From NCBI GenBank assembly GCA_016712375.1, contig JADJRE010000010.1, forward strand, positions 1 through 64,000: a DNA stretch of 64,000 bases, read 5' to 3'. The translations under genes and the position numbers were made by a program. Each line of letters begins with the position of its first letter. Position 1 is the stretch's first letter. The notes beneath the pieces were generated by a model, which made no database searches, was not told the DNA's origin, and saw nothing but the letters and a program-made list of their open reading frames with translations. Shown one piece after another: positions 1 through 10,919 of the stretch. The stretch is from Rhodospirillales bacterium (GTDB taxonomy: Bacteria > Pseudomonadota > Alphaproteobacteria > Rhodospirillales > Defluviicoccaceae).

Positions 1-525
1 GCGTCGGCGGGGAGCGGCTGCCTTGTGTCGTCCGCGCCGACCATCGTTGGTTTGTCGGTCCTGGCAACGGCCTGTTCGAGATGGTCATGCGCCGTGCCGC
101 CGGGCCTGTCGATTGTTGGCAGATAGACTGGCGGCCACAGCGACTGTCGAATACCTTTCATGGCAGAGATTTGTTTGCCCCGGTGGCGGCGCGTCTTGCC
201 CTGGGTGAGCCGCCTCCCGGATCGCTCCTGGCTGGCAAAGCCGCGCGTCAACCCGACTGGCCTGACGACCTGGCAGAAATCGTCTACATTGACGGCTACG
301 GCAACGCTGTCAGCGGATTGCGTGCCGATTCGGGTTCGTCCCGCCTCCCATGTTTCGGCGGGAGGTGTAACAATTGTCCGCGCCCGGACCTTCTGTGACG
401 TGCCACCCGGTCAGCCGTTCTGGTTCGAGAATGCCGATGGGCTGCTGGAAATAGCTGTCAACCATGGTCACGCGGCCGATCTGCTCGGCTTGAGGCTCGG
501 CGCGGCTGTTCGAGTCGGTTCGTGA
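1..525 (+). CDS. SAM hydroxide adenosyltransferase (DUF62), 5'-truncated by window edge, frameshifted
   Basis: The reading frame enters from the left edge (first full codon at base 3). It encodes the C-terminal part of the DUF62 / SAM hydrolase family, which splits S-adenosylmethionine to adenosine and methionine. Visible family marks are VVRADHRWFVGPGNGLFE, the GRDLFAPVAARLA segment and YIDGYGNAVS. After about base 330 the frame changes: the C-terminal beta-barrel domain (from about VTIVRARTFCDVPPG to LRLGAAVRV) continues one frame over and stops at 523-525. A single-base indel in an otherwise normal gene is the simplest reading. The N-terminal catalytic part lies outside the window. Family assignment is by remembered motif pattern. 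Confidence 0.75.
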
Positions 526-640
526 TGGGGTTAACAGTTGCCGTTCACTACAGGCCGTATAACTTTATCCTTTAGATGATGCAGATGACGTCCGCACCGT
601 GCCCATGGGTGTCCGGATGTTCGATGGCGGTGACGAGCGC

Positions 641-1465
<825 letters not shown>

Positions 1466-1817
1466 TTTCCGCCCGGTGTTCATCCGCCCCCTCCTGTCTC
1501 TCGTCCTGGCGGCGTTAGACAGACGTGGTGAAGAGCTCGACGTTGGCTAGCGACGGTCCAGGGCGCCGCCGTTGCTTGCATGGACGCATGCACATTCGTT
1601 AAGCATCAGGCGCAATATCGCTTCCGTCGATCGGGTCGGCTATGCTGGGAAGCTATCCTCTGGATTTCGCCGCTATGGCAGCGTTGGCGCTCGCCGCCGC
1701 CCGTTCAGCGTGATCGGGCACGTGCCCGCCGAGCAGCGGAGGCTGTCGATGGTGACGACGGGGCCGAAGAACAGGCCGGCCCCCTCGGGACGGAGCGCGG
1801 ATGACGACGATCGCCCA
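1466..1817 (+). other. Intergenic stretch with no convincing gene
   Basis: About 350 bases between the MBL hydrolase and gmhA. Open frames cross it but none shows a conserved family or a good ribosome site. It holds a perfect 14-bp palindrome, CGGGCACGTGCCCG, at 1715-1728, about 90 bases before gmhA. The frame of gmhA is open upstream of the chosen ATG, but the extension has no recognisable similarity. Confidence 0.5.
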
Positions 1818-2395
1818 ATGATCGCTGACGCCTTCTTCGACGCTGAGTTCGACGAGCATGCCGCCGTTGTGGCAGCCAGCCGCGCAGCGTTGCGCGCGCC
1901 GTTCGCCCGGCTGGTCGAGGCTTGCGCAATGCGAGCCGCGCCGGTGGCACGATCGTCTTCTTCGGCAACGGGGGCAGTGCCGCGGATGCTCAGCACTTGG
2001 CGGCCGAGCTCACGGTCCGCTACGTCCGCGACCGGCGGCCAATCGCCGCGTTGGCGCTGACGACCGATACCTCGGCGCTCACCGCCATCGGGAATGACCT
2101 CGGTTTCGATCGACTGTTTGCACGGCAGGTCGAGGCAGTCTGCCGAAAGGGTGACATTTGCATTGGCATTTCTACTTCCGGGCGCAGCGAAAATGTTGTC
2201 CAGGGGTTGATAGCGGCACGAGCTCTGGGTTGCATCGCCGCCGGCCTGCTGGGCGGTGATGGCGGCCGGATGGCAGAACTCTGTGATCTTGCGTTGATCG
2301 TCCCGTCGACGGTGACGGCCCGCATCCAAGAGATGCACATCCTGCTCGGTCAGATGCTGTGCGGCGCGTTGGAGCAGACGCTGGGTCTGGTATGA
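1818..2395 (+). CDS. gmhA: Phosphoheptose isomerase (sedoheptulose 7-phosphate isomerase), frameshifted
   Basis: SIS-domain isomerase that makes D-glycero-D-manno-heptose 7-phosphate, the first step to ADP-heptose for LPS core. The N-terminal helix (MIADAFFDAEFDEHAAVV) starts at ATG 1818. A one-base shift near 1917-1923 moves the frame, after which VFFGNGGSAADAQHLAAEL, the SIS loop GISTSGRSENVVQG and the C-terminal QEMHILLGQMLCGALE are all present. The total matches the usual family length of about 190 residues. The stop overlaps the hldE start (ATGA, 2392-2395), so the two are co-translated. The next pathway enzyme lies directly downstream, which supports the call. The frameshift is probably a sequence error, because the rest is well conserved. 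Confidence 0.85.
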
Positions 2396-3862
2396 GACGT
2401 CCACCGCCGGAGCTGCCGACAGTTATTCATCGTTTGAAGGGCGCGCGCGTCGGCTGCGTCGGAGACGTCATGCTCGACCGCTATGTCGTCGGCGACGTCG
2501 ACCGTATCTCGCCAGAAGCACCGGTCCCGGTGCTGCGGGTGGCGCGCGAGGAGGCGATGCCGGGTGGCGCAGGCAACGTCGTTCGTAATCTCGCGGCGCT
2601 GGGTGCAGCGACTCGTTTCGCCTCGGTGATCGGCGATGACGTCGCCGGTAGCGAGCTGCGCGACCGATTGTCGCAGATGGATGGCGTGGACAACCCACTT
2701 CTGCTGGTCGAGCCAGGCCGGCGGACGCCGGTGAAGACACGCTTTCTGGCGCAAGGCCAGCAACTACTGCGGGCCGACGATGAGACGGTAGCGCCGGTTG
2801 CGGAAGAGATCGGTCGAGAGCTACTGGAAAACGTCGCCGCCTGGCGGGGCACCTGTCCGGTAATCGTCCTCTCCGATTATGCCAAGGGGGTGCTGCTTGG
2901 AAGTGCGGCGACGGCGCTGATCAAAGTTATGCAGGCACAAGGCGGCCGGATCGTCGTCGATCCAAAGGGTGCCGACTTCGGTCGCTATAGAGGAGCCGAC
3001 GTGATCGCCAAATCGCCGTGAACTCGCGATTGCCGCGGCGACGCCAATCGACCGTGGCCAGGAGGCCGCTTGTGCGCAGGCGCTGCGAGCACGCTTTGAT
3101 GTCGGTGCGGTTCTCCTCACCCTGGGCAGCGACGGCATGCTGCTGGTCGATGGCGACGATGAGATACTGTCTCTGCCGGCCGAAGCGCGCGAGGTATTCG
3201 ACGTCTCCGGCGCCGGCGATACGGTGGTCGCCACCTTGGCGGCGGCGCTGTCGGCGGGTGCGACACTTGCCGACGCCGCGGCGCTCGCCAACACTGCGGC
3301 GGGCATCGTGGTCGGCAAGATAGGCACCGCAGTGGTGCGCCCGTCGGAATTGGAGGACGCGGCACGGAGGCGCCAGCTGCTGCACTATGAGGAAAAGCTG
3401 TGTGACCTCGCCTCGGCGCGCGAGCGGGTCGCCCTCTGGCACAGACAGAGGTTACGCGTAGGCTTCACCAACGGCTGCTTCGATCTGATCCACCCCGGCC
3501 ACGTTTCGCTGCTGGCGCAGGCGAAGGCGGCATGCGACCGGCTCGTCGTTGGGCTGAACACCGATGCCTCGGTCGCCCGTCTGAAGGGGCCGGGCCGGCC
3601 GGTGCAGTCCGCCGCCGCACGTGCGACGGTGCTCGCTTCGCTGGCATCGGTCGATGCGGTTGTGCCGTTCCCCGAAGCCACGCCGCTCGATTTGATACTG
3701 GCGCTGCGTCCGGACGTGCTGGTGAAGGGCGCAGATTACCGACTGGAGCAGGTTGTCGGCGCTGCAGAGGTGAGCCGTTGGGGTGGCAGGGTGGTGCTTG
3801 CCCAACTGGAGCCCGGCTTCAGCACGACAGCGACAATCAAAGGGCTGAGCGCGCGGCCGTAG
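2392..3862 (+). CDS. hldE: Bifunctional heptose 7-phosphate kinase / heptose 1-phosphate adenylyltransferase, frameshifted
   Basis: Two-domain HldE (RfaE) of the ADP-heptose pathway. The N-terminal ribokinase-like kinase has GDVMLDRYVVGDVDRISPEA, GGAGNVVRNLAALG and VLSDYAKGVLLG, and later the anion-hole motif DVSGAGDTVVATL. The C-terminal nucleotidyltransferase starts at about base 3460 with GFTNGCFDLIHPGHV and contains LVKGADYRLEQVVGA. A frameshift near 3015, after GADVIAKSP, breaks the kinase domain in mid-fold; the frame resumes with RELAIAAATPIDRG-like sequence. ATG 2392 overlaps the gmhA stop. Length over both frames is about 490 residues, normal for fused HldE. gmhB and hldD are not in the window. 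Confidence 0.88.
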
Positions 3863-3885
3863 CCCTCTGAGGCTCCGCTAACCTC

Positions 3886-4866
3886 CTACACCCCGGTGGT
3901 CAACACCACCTTGCCGGTGGTGCGCCGCGCCTTCAGCGCCCGCAGCGCGTCGACAGCGTCCGTCAAGGGAAAGGCATGCGAAACGTGTGGTCGCAGCGAT
4001 CCCTCACCCAGCCAGCACACCAGCTCTTCAAACGATTCCTGCATCCAGCGTGGCGCCAGTGTCCGGTGCGCGCCCCAGTAGAACCCGATCGCCGAGATGT
4101 TCTTGACCAGCAGGATATTGGCCGGAATCTGCGGTACTTCGCCGGAGGCGAAGCCGACAAGCAAGATGCGCCCACCGGCTGCCGTCGCCCGCAATGATGC
4201 CTCGAAGAGCTTGCCGCCGACCGGATCGTAAACGACATCGACGCCGCGGCCACCGGTCAGTGCTTTGATCGCGCTTCGCAAGTCGTCGGTGCGCGAGTCC
4301 AAGACGTGGTCGGCTCCGGCTGCGCTGGCGATCGCAAGCTTTCTCGGCACCGCTGGCGGTGGCAATGACCATCGCTCCGAGGCGCTTGCCGATCTCGACA
4401 GCGGTCAAGCCGACGCCGCCTGCTGCGCCGTTGACGAGCAAGGTCTCCCGGACGCCAGCCCAGCCTTGTATTTGAGGCCAAGATGCGAGGTGCCGTAGGC
4501 GACAGGGAATCCGGCGGCGACGACCGGGTCGATGCCGTCGGGCAGCACGAAGACGCAATCCTGTGTCGCAACAACCTCTTCGGCAAAACCGCCGTACTCG
4601 ATCACCGCCATCACCCGGTCTCCCGGCCTACAGCGGGAAACCCCGGCCGCGCACTCCAGCACGCGCCCGGCAACCTCGAAGCCGGGAGTGAAGGGCGGCG
4701 AGGGCCGGATCTGGTACTTGCCGGCGATGATCAAGGTATCGGCGAAATTAACCCCAGCGGCTTCGACGGCAATTCGAACCGCATCCGGGCCAAGCGGCGG
4801 AGTTGGCACGTCTTCAACAACGAGATCGGAGACATCGCCCAGAGCCTTGCAGACGATGGCCCGCAT
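3886..4866 (-). CDS. NADPH:quinone oxidoreductase (zinc-free MDR family), two frameshifts
   Basis: Medium-chain dehydrogenase/reductase of the quinone oxidoreductase branch. The N-terminal GroES-like domain reads GVNFADTLIIAGKYQIRP and PGFEVAGRVLE. The Rossmann domain contains LLVNGAAGGVGLTAVEIGK, VIATASGAEK and VYDPVGGKLFEASLRA, and the C-terminus is GKVVLTTGV. Frames switch near 4465 and again near 4350. The start is ATG 4866: the preceding in-frame ATG at 4878 lies just upstream of a GGAGGG that makes a good ribosome site for 4866. It is convergent with hldE. It probably reduces quinones or enones with NADPH; the substrate is not predictable. Confidence 0.8.
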
Positions 4867-4951
4867 CGTTCCCTCCATCTTCGGTCGCCCCCGCTTTGTG
4901 CGCATCCGGCAATCAGCGCGTCAATGGAAACCGGCGTGCCGACACTGAGGC

Positions 4952-5965
4952 CTAATCCAACCAGCCCGCAGCAGGCCGGACGGCGCCAACGCTCTCGCCG
5001 CGCGTATCCCGTATCGGCATCGGCACCCAAGCTTCGAGGGTTTGTCGCAACCGGCTGTCGGGCGATGCGAAGCGCAGCAGCAGCGCCGCCATCGCCGTCT
5101 CCACCGCACGCTTGCCTCCATCGTCGATCTTCACGGCAATTCCCACGCCCTGGTCGAGCAGCGCGGCACAGGCCACCCCCTCTGCCCCGCTCTTCACCAG
5201 CAGCGTTCCCCCGGCAGCTTCCACGACCAACGTGTCGAAACGACCGGCGCCGCCGATCATCGACGGATGTTTCGTCATCGACCCGCTCACCCGGCAAGCT
5301 GCAGCAGCCCGTGCGTCAGGCGGACAGTCGGGTGCCGCGAAGCGGGCAAACGCTCGCGCCAGTCCTTGCAACGGCACGGCTACCACGGGCACGCCACATC
5401 CGTCCGTGGCAATGCTGGCACGCTCTACATCGAAGTCGGCCAACTCAGCGAGCGTCGCAAGCACCTGTAGCTGTACGGGATGGGCCGAATTGGCGTAGCC
5501 GACCGTCGACACGCCGATGTGCCGGGCGAGCGTCAGGAAACCGGCATGCTTGCCCGAACAGTTATTATGCAACCGGCTTGGCGCCGTGCCAGTTCGCAGC
5601 AGGTCGGCAGCAGCCGCCTCGCCCAACGGGGGGTGGGGGCCGCAGACGAGATCATCGGCGCTGAGCCCGAGGCGCGCCAGCCAGATCTCTACGCCTTTCA
5701 CATGCATTTCTTCGCCGGAATGCGACGCGCAGGCCAATGCCAGTTCGCCCGGCGACACGGCAAGCGCCTCCGCCGCACCGCTCTCTACCATCGGCAACGC
5801 CTGCAGTGGCTTCACCGCCGAGCGGGGGAAAACAGCCGTTTTGGTATCACCCCAGGAAATCGTGCGGCGGCCGGTCGAATCGACGATCGCGACGGCGCCC
5901 CGATGCCGGCTTTCGACCGCCCCACCGCGCATCACCTCGATCAGAACAGGATTGGCCGCAGGCAT
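4952..5965 (-). CDS. Asparaginase (Asparaginase_II / thermolabile family)
   Basis: A 337-residue intact protein of the asparaginase family common in rhizobia and other alphaproteobacteria and distinct from the E. coli type. Visible marks are EVMRGGAVESRHRGAVAIVD, FPRSAVKPLQALPMVESGA, CASHSGEEMHV, NNCSGKHAGFLTLARHIG, IATDGCGVPVVAVPL and MTKHPSMIGGAGRFDT. Expected reaction: L-asparagine to aspartate and ammonia in the cytoplasm; no signal peptide is seen. ATG 5965 is the first codon before the conserved start. It is read in the same direction as the quinone oxidoreductase, about 85 bases upstream of it. Confidence 0.88.
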   Translation of the reverse strand: MPAANPVLIEVMRGGAVESRHRGAVAIVDSTGRRTISWGDTKTAVFPRSAVKPLQALPMVESGAAEALAVSPGELALACASHSGEEMHVKGVEIWLARLGLSADDLVCGPHPPLGEAAAADLLRTGTAPSRLHNNCSGKHAGFLTLARHIGVSTVGYANSAHPVQLQVLATLAELADFDVERASIATDGCGVPVVAVPLQGLARAFARFAAPDCPPDARAAAACRVSGSMTKHPSMIGGAGRFDTLVVEAAGGTLLVKSGAEGVACAALLDQGVGIAVKIDDGGKRAVETAMAALLLRFASPDSRLRQTLEAWVPMPIRDTRGESVGAVRPAAGWLD

Positions 5966-6064
5966 TTTTTTGCGCCGCGTTCCTTTGACTTAGCCATCGT
6001 TGCTGGGATGACCGGCGGGAAGGCGCTTGGCAAACACCACTGATCCTCTCTATCACTCCACCCC

Positions 6065-6580
6065 ATGATCCGTCCGATGGCTTTGCGAGTGGGACTCGCA
6101 CTGGTTCTTGGGTGCTCCGCGATGTCTTCCGCGGGGGCACAGCAACGCTCGCTCGGCAGTTTTAACGACTGGACCGCGGTCCTCGACGCCAGCGCCGGCA
6201 AGAAACTTTGCTACGCAGGAAGCAAGCCGAAAAAGTCGGAAGGCAAGTATACCTCGCGGGGTGATGTCCATCTACTGGTCACGCATCGGCCTGCCGAGAA
6301 AGTGAGTGGCGAGATCAGCGTCACCGCTGGTTATACTTACCGTGACGGCAAAGATGTCGAAGCGGTCATCGACGGCAAGACCTTCAAGCTGTTCAGCCGC
6401 GGCGAAAACGCCTGGGCCTACGACGCCAACGCTGATCGATCGATGATCGCGGCGATGAAAGCCGGCCGACAGATGATCATCCGTGGAACGTCCGCCCGGG
6501 GAACGCAGACCACCGACACCTATTCCCTCGCGGGTTTCTCCGCTGCACTTGCGGCGATCGACAAGGCCTGCGGCAAATAG
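6065..6580 (+). CDS. Invasion-associated locus B (IalB)-like exported protein
   Basis: A 171-residue protein with a clear signal peptide: positively charged start, hydrophobic stretch LRVGLALVLGCSAMS, and AGA-type cleavage before QQRSLGSFNDW. The mature part has the IalB-like layout: an early FNDWTAV motif, CYAGSKPKKSEG, then LLVTHRPAEKVSGEISVTAG and a C-terminal FSAALAAIDKACGK helix, with two cysteines likely to be disulfide-bonded in the periplasm. Family members are widespread in alphaproteobacteria and mostly uncharacterised; the invasion label comes from Bartonella and need not apply. It is divergent from the asparaginase gene. Confidence 0.75.
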   Translation: MIRPMALRVGLALVLGCSAMSSAGAQQRSLGSFNDWTAVLDASAGKKLCYAGSKPKKSEGKYTSRGDVHLLVTHRPAEKVSGEISVTAGYTYRDGKDVEAVIDGKTFKLFSRGENAWAYDANADRSMIAAMKAGRQMIIRGTSARGTQTTDTYSLAGFSAALAAIDKACGK

Positions 6581-6711
6581 ATACCAGCGGGTGCCGGAAG
6601 CCCGATCGCTGATGATGCCTTGGCGCCGTAGAGCGCCCGCAGCCGGTTGGTGGCCGCGACGCCATGGCGGCGGCGAACCTCCGTGGTCCTTGCCTTGGTC
6701 TTCTCCCACGC

Positions 6712-7631
6712 TCAGCCTTCCGGCAACGGGATGAATTCGCTCTCGCCCGGCACCGAGGTGAAGCGGCGCTGGCGCCAATCTTCTTTCGCCTGCTCGATGC
6801 GCTCGCGCGCGAACTGGAAACGAAGTTCCACCAGATGTGGCGAGGCCCGTCCATCGCGGCGCCTCCCAGCAGCATCACCCGGGCGGCGCTCTGCGCAGCA
6901 ATCGTCACCGCCCGGCCTGGCCGCAGCACCAGCAGCGCATCGGCGGGCGGCGTGCGGCCGTCGATCTCGATTGCGCCCTCGACCGGATAGACGGCGCGCT
7001 CTTCGTGTTCCGCTGGAAAGGACATCCGTGCCCCCGCCGGCAGAGCCACGTCGGCGTAGATCGTCTCCCAGCCGGTCGTCACCGGCGAGCGGACGCCGCC
7101 CCAGTGGCCGGCGATCAGCCGCAGCCGCCAGCCATCGGCTTCGATTATCGGCAATGCAGCGGCGGGATGATGGGCAAACGCCGGCTCGCTCTCCTCCGAA
7201 GTACGTGGCAGCGCCACCCACGCCTGGATCCCGGCAAGTGGGCCGCCGGCTGCCCGTGTTTCCGGGCCGGTGCGCTCGGAATGAGCGATGCCGTGCCCGG
7301 CAGTCATCCAATTCACGTCGCCGGGGCGGATCGGCTGCACCGTTCCCAAGCTGTCGCGGTGGAGGATTTCGCCGGCGAACAGGTAGGTGACGGTCGCCAG
7401 CCCGATATGCGGGTGCGGACGGACGTCAATCCCTCGGCCTGGCGGAAAGTCGGCTGGTCCCATCTGGTCGAAGAAGATGAACGGCCCGATCATCCGGCGT
7501 CGGGACGACGGCAACAGCCGGCGTACCTCGAAACCTCCGAGATCCTTTGCCTTGCCCTCGAGGACCATGTCGATGGCGTCCGAATTGCGGGCCTCCACGG
7601 CCGCTGGCTCGTCGCACGGAACCCAGCTCAT
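6712..7631 (-). CDS. Pirin family protein, frameshifted near C-terminus
   Basis: Bicupin pirin. The N-terminal cupin has the metal-binding HPHIGLATVTYLFAGEILHRD and the nearby GDVNWMTAGHGIAHSE, both hallmarks. The second cupin domain includes YPVEGAIEIDGRTPPADALL and LLGGAAMDGPRHIWWNFVSS. Near 6820 the frame shifts; the expected C-terminus (ERIEQAKEDWRQRRFTSVPG then SEFIPLPEG) follows in the next frame and stops at 6712. ATG 7631 is chosen for the AAGGAGCG just upstream; open sequence before it is not conserved. Pirins can be quercetinase-like dioxygenases or redox-sensing cofactors; no specific role is evident here. Confidence 0.85.
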
Positions 7632-7831
7632 CGCTCCTTGTCTCCTCTCATCGAGATCGATGAATACGATGCTTCGACTCGACGCCATCTGCGAGGCGGC
7701 GTCAACAGGGAGGACACCAGTAAAGCCAGCGGAGCGGGCGCAATCGGCGAAGAGGAAGATCATTCGGTAGGTGTTTCCCTCGAATGGCTGCATAATCGCG
7801 AAAAATTAAACTCGGAAGATTTGACAGGAAA

Positions 7832-8623
7832 ATGGGGCGGGAAACATCCGACAAGATGCTGGGCGTCGCTGCCGTTGTCATGTGCCAGGCGCCCTTGCCC
7901 GGGCGCAGCAAGACGAGGCTTTCGCCGCCGCTGAGTAATGAGGAAGCAGCGGCGTTGTCTGCCTGCTTTATCGCCGACGTCGCCGAAACGATTGGAAGCC
8001 TGGATCCCGAGCTTGACGTGCAGGGCGTCGCCGCGTTCCCGCCATCACACCGGGAGGAAGCGATCCGCACGCTCTTGCCCAGCGATTTCATCCTCCTCTC
8101 GCAACGCGGAGACGATCTCAGCGCGCGCAGCGCCGGCGTTGTCGAGGATTTGCTAACGGCCGGATATCGAGCGGTATGCCTGCTCAGTGCCGACAGCCCG
8201 ACACTTCCGCCGTCGCTGCTGAGCGACGCGGTCGAAGCGCTGGGCCGGCCCGGCGAGCGGGTGGTGCTGGGACCGGCTGTCGACGGCGGCTACACGTTGA
8301 TCGGCGTGCAACGCCCCTTGCCAGAGCTGTTCGACATCAACTCCTGGAGCACCACCCGGGCCTTGAGGCAGAAGATCACCGGTGCTGCACCCTTGTCGGT
8401 GCCCGTCGAGACGTTGAAGCCTTGGTACGATGTACACGATGGCTTGGCACTCACCTGGTTGTTGCGCGAGTTGCTGGGCGATGGGGTCAGCCCGTTGCGA
8501 ACTGGTGTTTCGGGTGCCTTGGCGCCACGCACCCGGGCCTACCTGTCATCCCTCGGCGGCCGCGGCGACGGACCACCCCCCGACCCTGGGCCGAACGCCA
8601 AGGACCCGCGCGGCCGCACGTGA
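7832..8623 (+). CDS. DUF2064 / TIGR04282-type nucleotidyl-glycosyltransferase-like protein
   Basis: About 263 residues with a GT-A-like nucleotide-sugar fold: CQAPLPGRSKTRLSPPL near the start is the family signature (cf. KxPxPGxxKTRL), followed by LLSADSPTLPPSLLSDAVEAL and GPAVDGGYTLIGV. These proteins are often encoded beside rSAM/selenodomain genes; no such neighbour is seen here. The substrate is unknown. ATG 7832 follows GACAGGAAA; an ATG at 7856 is also possible. The 3' end overlaps the convergent histidine kinase gene by 85 bases, and the last 40 residues are Pro/Gly/Arg-rich, so the true stop might be earlier if an indel lies there. Confidence 0.7.
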   Translation: MGRETSDKMLGVAAVVMCQAPLPGRSKTRLSPPLSNEEAAALSACFIADVAETIGSLDPELDVQGVAAFPPSHREEAIRTLLPSDFILLSQRGDDLSARSAGVVEDLLTAGYRAVCLLSADSPTLPPSLLSDAVEALGRPGERVVLGPAVDGGYTLIGVQRPLPELFDINSWSTTRALRQKITGAAPLSVPVETLKPWYDVHDGLALTWLLRELLGDGVSPLRTGVSGALAPRTRAYLSSLGGRGDGPPPDPGPNAKDPRGRT

Positions 8624-10070
8624 ATTGGGGCAGCCGCGCCAGGCAGAGGCGATGGCACGGGGCGCTGTTCCGCTTCACCCGCCAGCGTGCGGGCAACGGC
8701 GGCGGAGAAACGCAGCTCGACCCGCAGGCCGGGCGCATTGTCTGTCAGGTCGAGCGTCGCGCCGTGCAGCCGGGCAACGGCGGCGACCAGGCTCAACCCC
8801 AGGCCGGAACCCGGTGTACTACGACTTTCCTCCAGGCGGACAAAACGCTCCAGAACGCGTGCGCGGTCGGAGGCCGCGATCCCCGGGCCGCTATCGGCGA
8901 CGACCAGCAAGACGCTGCCGCCCTCGGCCACAACCCGCACCACGATCTGGCCGCCAGCAGGTGTGTGCTTGACGGCGTTGTCGAGCAGGTTGGTCACCGC
9001 TTGCGCCAGCAACTCACGCTGCGCCGCCACGTGCGGAGCCCCTGGGTCTGTTACCGCCGTCAGCCTTACACCCCTTTCCTCGGCCACAGGTTCGTATAAC
9101 TCGGCGGCATCTCGCGCCAGGGCGCCGAGATCAAGCGGTTTGAGCTCCGTCGCCGCAATGCCGGATTCCGCCGCGGCTATTTTGAGCAGGCTTTCGAACG
9201 TGGTCAGCGCTGCGTCCGCCTGGCCAAGCACGGAGACCAGGGCCTCGCGGTCGCGTACCGCATCGGGAGCAGCGATCAGCGCCAGCTCGATGCGGCCGCG
9301 CAGCCGGGTAAGCGGGCCGCGCAGATCGTGCGCCAGGCTGTCGGTCGCCAGCCGCATGCCGGACATCAGCCGTTCGATTTGCGCGAACAGGGCGTTCAGG
9401 CTATCGGCCAGCCGATCGAACTCGTCCGCGCTGTCGCCGTGACGGATACGTTGTGAGAAGTCGCCCTGCATGATCCGCCGCGCCGTCCGCGTCACGTCGT
9501 CAACCCGGCCGAGGATCCGCCGGCTGAGAGACATGCCGCCGAGCAGGCCAAGGGCCAGGGCTGCCGCCAGCGACCAGGTCAGCGTATCGACAATGGTGCG
9601 GCGAAATTTCGCCCTCTCGTGCATGTCCCGGCCAACCAGCAGCCGGTAGCCGCCGGCCAGTTCGAAGGTCCGCGCGCGGATTTCGTGAAGAACCTGACCA
9701 CCCTCCTCGCGTCGCGTCAGATCGATGCTCAGCCATTCGCTCAAGCCGGTTGCCTTCGTCGGCCAGGCCGCGAGGTTGCCGGCGAGTGGTCCGCGCGCCG
9801 GATCCCAAAGCAGATAAACGCTGTTGCGGCTGGCGGATTCGCCGGAGCGCTCGCGCACCACGTCGATCAATCCCGCCAGACCGCGCTCTTTATACTGTTC
9901 GGCGAGCCCAACGATTTCTGCTTCGATGGTGGCCGTCGTCTGGCGGTCGATCACAGCAACCGTCGACCAGTAGATAAATCCAAAGATCGCCAGCATCGAG
10001 GCGACGAAAGGCTGAGATACAGTATCGTCAGCCGAAACGCCGTCGTCCGGAAAAGATTAGGTTGGGGCAC
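8539..10070 (-). CDS. Membrane sensor histidine kinase, frameshifted in first transmembrane segment
   Basis: Partner of the adjacent OmpR-type regulator. GTG 10070 overlaps the regulator stop by 14 bases and gives RTTAFRLTILYLSL; a one-base loss near 10003 breaks the first membrane helix, which resumes as SMLAIFGFIYWSTVAVI. Then come a periplasmic domain, a second membrane helix (TLTWSLAAALALGLLGGMSL), a HAMP domain, the H-box SLAHDLRGPLTRLRGRIEL, the N-box NLLDNAVKHTPAGG, the D-box VVADSGPGIA and the G-box TPGSGLGLSLVAAV. The C-terminal 50 residues are a Pro/Arg-rich tail overlapping the convergent gene. Autophosphorylation on the H-box His and transfer to the regulator are expected. Placement after degP suggests an envelope-stress or metal signal, which is inference. 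Confidence 0.85.
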
Positions 10071-10743
10071 GGAGACAATAACCGGCGCCGCGGACGGTTT
10101 GCAGCAGCGGCTCGTCAAAGCCCTTATCGATCTTTGCCCGCAAACGGCTGATGTGCACGTCGATGACGTTGGTCTGGGGGTCGAAGTGATAGTCCCAGAC
10201 GCCCTCCAGCAACATCGTCCGGGTGACGACCTGGCCAGCGTGGCGCATCAGGAATTCCAGCAACCGGAACTCCCGCGGCTGCAGTTCAATCGCTCGGCCG
10301 CCTCTGACAACTGCGCGGCGCAGCAGGTCCATTTCCAGGTCGCCGGTCCGCAGGTGGGTCTGCGCTTCCAGCTCAGCGTCGCTGCCGGCGCGCCTTGCCA
10401 ACGCCTCCAAGCGGGCCAGCAACTCGGAAAAAGCGAAGGGCTTCACAAGATAGTCGTCGCCGCCGGCACGCAGTCCGCGCACCCGATCGCTCACCTGGCC
10501 AAGCGCGCTGAGGATCAGCACCGGTGTCGCTACCTTCTCCTCGCGCAGAACACGGATGACGGACAGCCCGTCCATCCCGGGCAGCATGCGATCGACGATC
10601 AGCGCATCGTAACGGCCGTCGAGCGCCTGGGCGAGGCCATCGGGCCCGTTCGCGGCGTGATCGGCGACATGGCCGCTCTCCGTCAACCCTTTGCGCAAGT
10701 AGTCGGCGTTTTCCTGATCGTCTTCAATAAGAAGGATGCGCAT
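10057..10743 (-). CDS. OmpR/PhoB-family response regulator
   Basis: A 228-residue DNA-binding regulator. The receiver domain has the acidic pair in LLIEDD, phospho-acceptor D51 in LIVDRMLPGMDG and the conserved Lys in DDYLVKPFAFSELL. The winged-helix domain contains LQPREFRLLEFLMRHAGQVV, the recognition region and VHISRLRAKIDKG, ending GAGYCLRAPT. ATG 10743 lies directly before MRILLIEDD, the normal start of such proteins. It overlaps the downstream kinase start, so the pair is co-translated. degP is upstream on the same strand with a hairpin in the 177-base gap, so degP may be separately controlled or be part of the regulon. Confidence 0.92.
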   Translation of the reverse strand: MRILLIEDDQENADYLRKGLTESGHVADHAANGPDGLAQALDGRYDALIVDRMLPGMDGLSVIRVLREEKVATPVLILSALGQVSDRVRGLRAGGDDYLVKPFAFSELLARLEALARRAGSDAELEAQTHLRTGDLEMDLLRRAVVRGGRAIELQPREFRLLEFLMRHAGQVVTRTMLLEGVWDYHFDPQTNVIDVHISRLRAKIDKGFDEPLLQTVRGAGYCLRAPT

Positions 10744-10788
10744 GCGGAAACGATATACCTGGAATGGCATTTCGTCGCGAGAAGTGAA

Positions 10789-10820
10789 GGCCCCGTTCCC
10801 GGGAGCAGAGGAACGGGGCC
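10789..10820 (-). terminator. Perfect 11-bp stem hairpin between degP and the response regulator
   Basis: GGCCCCGTTCC at 10789-10799 pairs exactly with GGAACGGGGCC at 10810-10820 around a 10-base loop. It sits 100 bases past the degP stop and 46 bases before the regulator start, in the direction of transcription. There is no clear T-run after it, so it may be an imperfect terminator, an attenuator or an mRNA 3'-end stabiliser. Confidence 0.55.
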
Positions 10821-10919
10821 CTTGGGAGGCCGACCCCGCCGAAGGGTCGGCTTCATTGTGCCGTCGCCCGGGGTTGGAGGGGGGGAGCGGGACGACGGCA
10901 GTCAACTCGGTTGCGCGAC

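Noticed and set aside
4483..5664. A 393-codon plus-strand open frame
   Set aside because: Antisense of quinone oxidoreductase and asparaginase; composition is Arg/Pro/Ser-rich without motifs.
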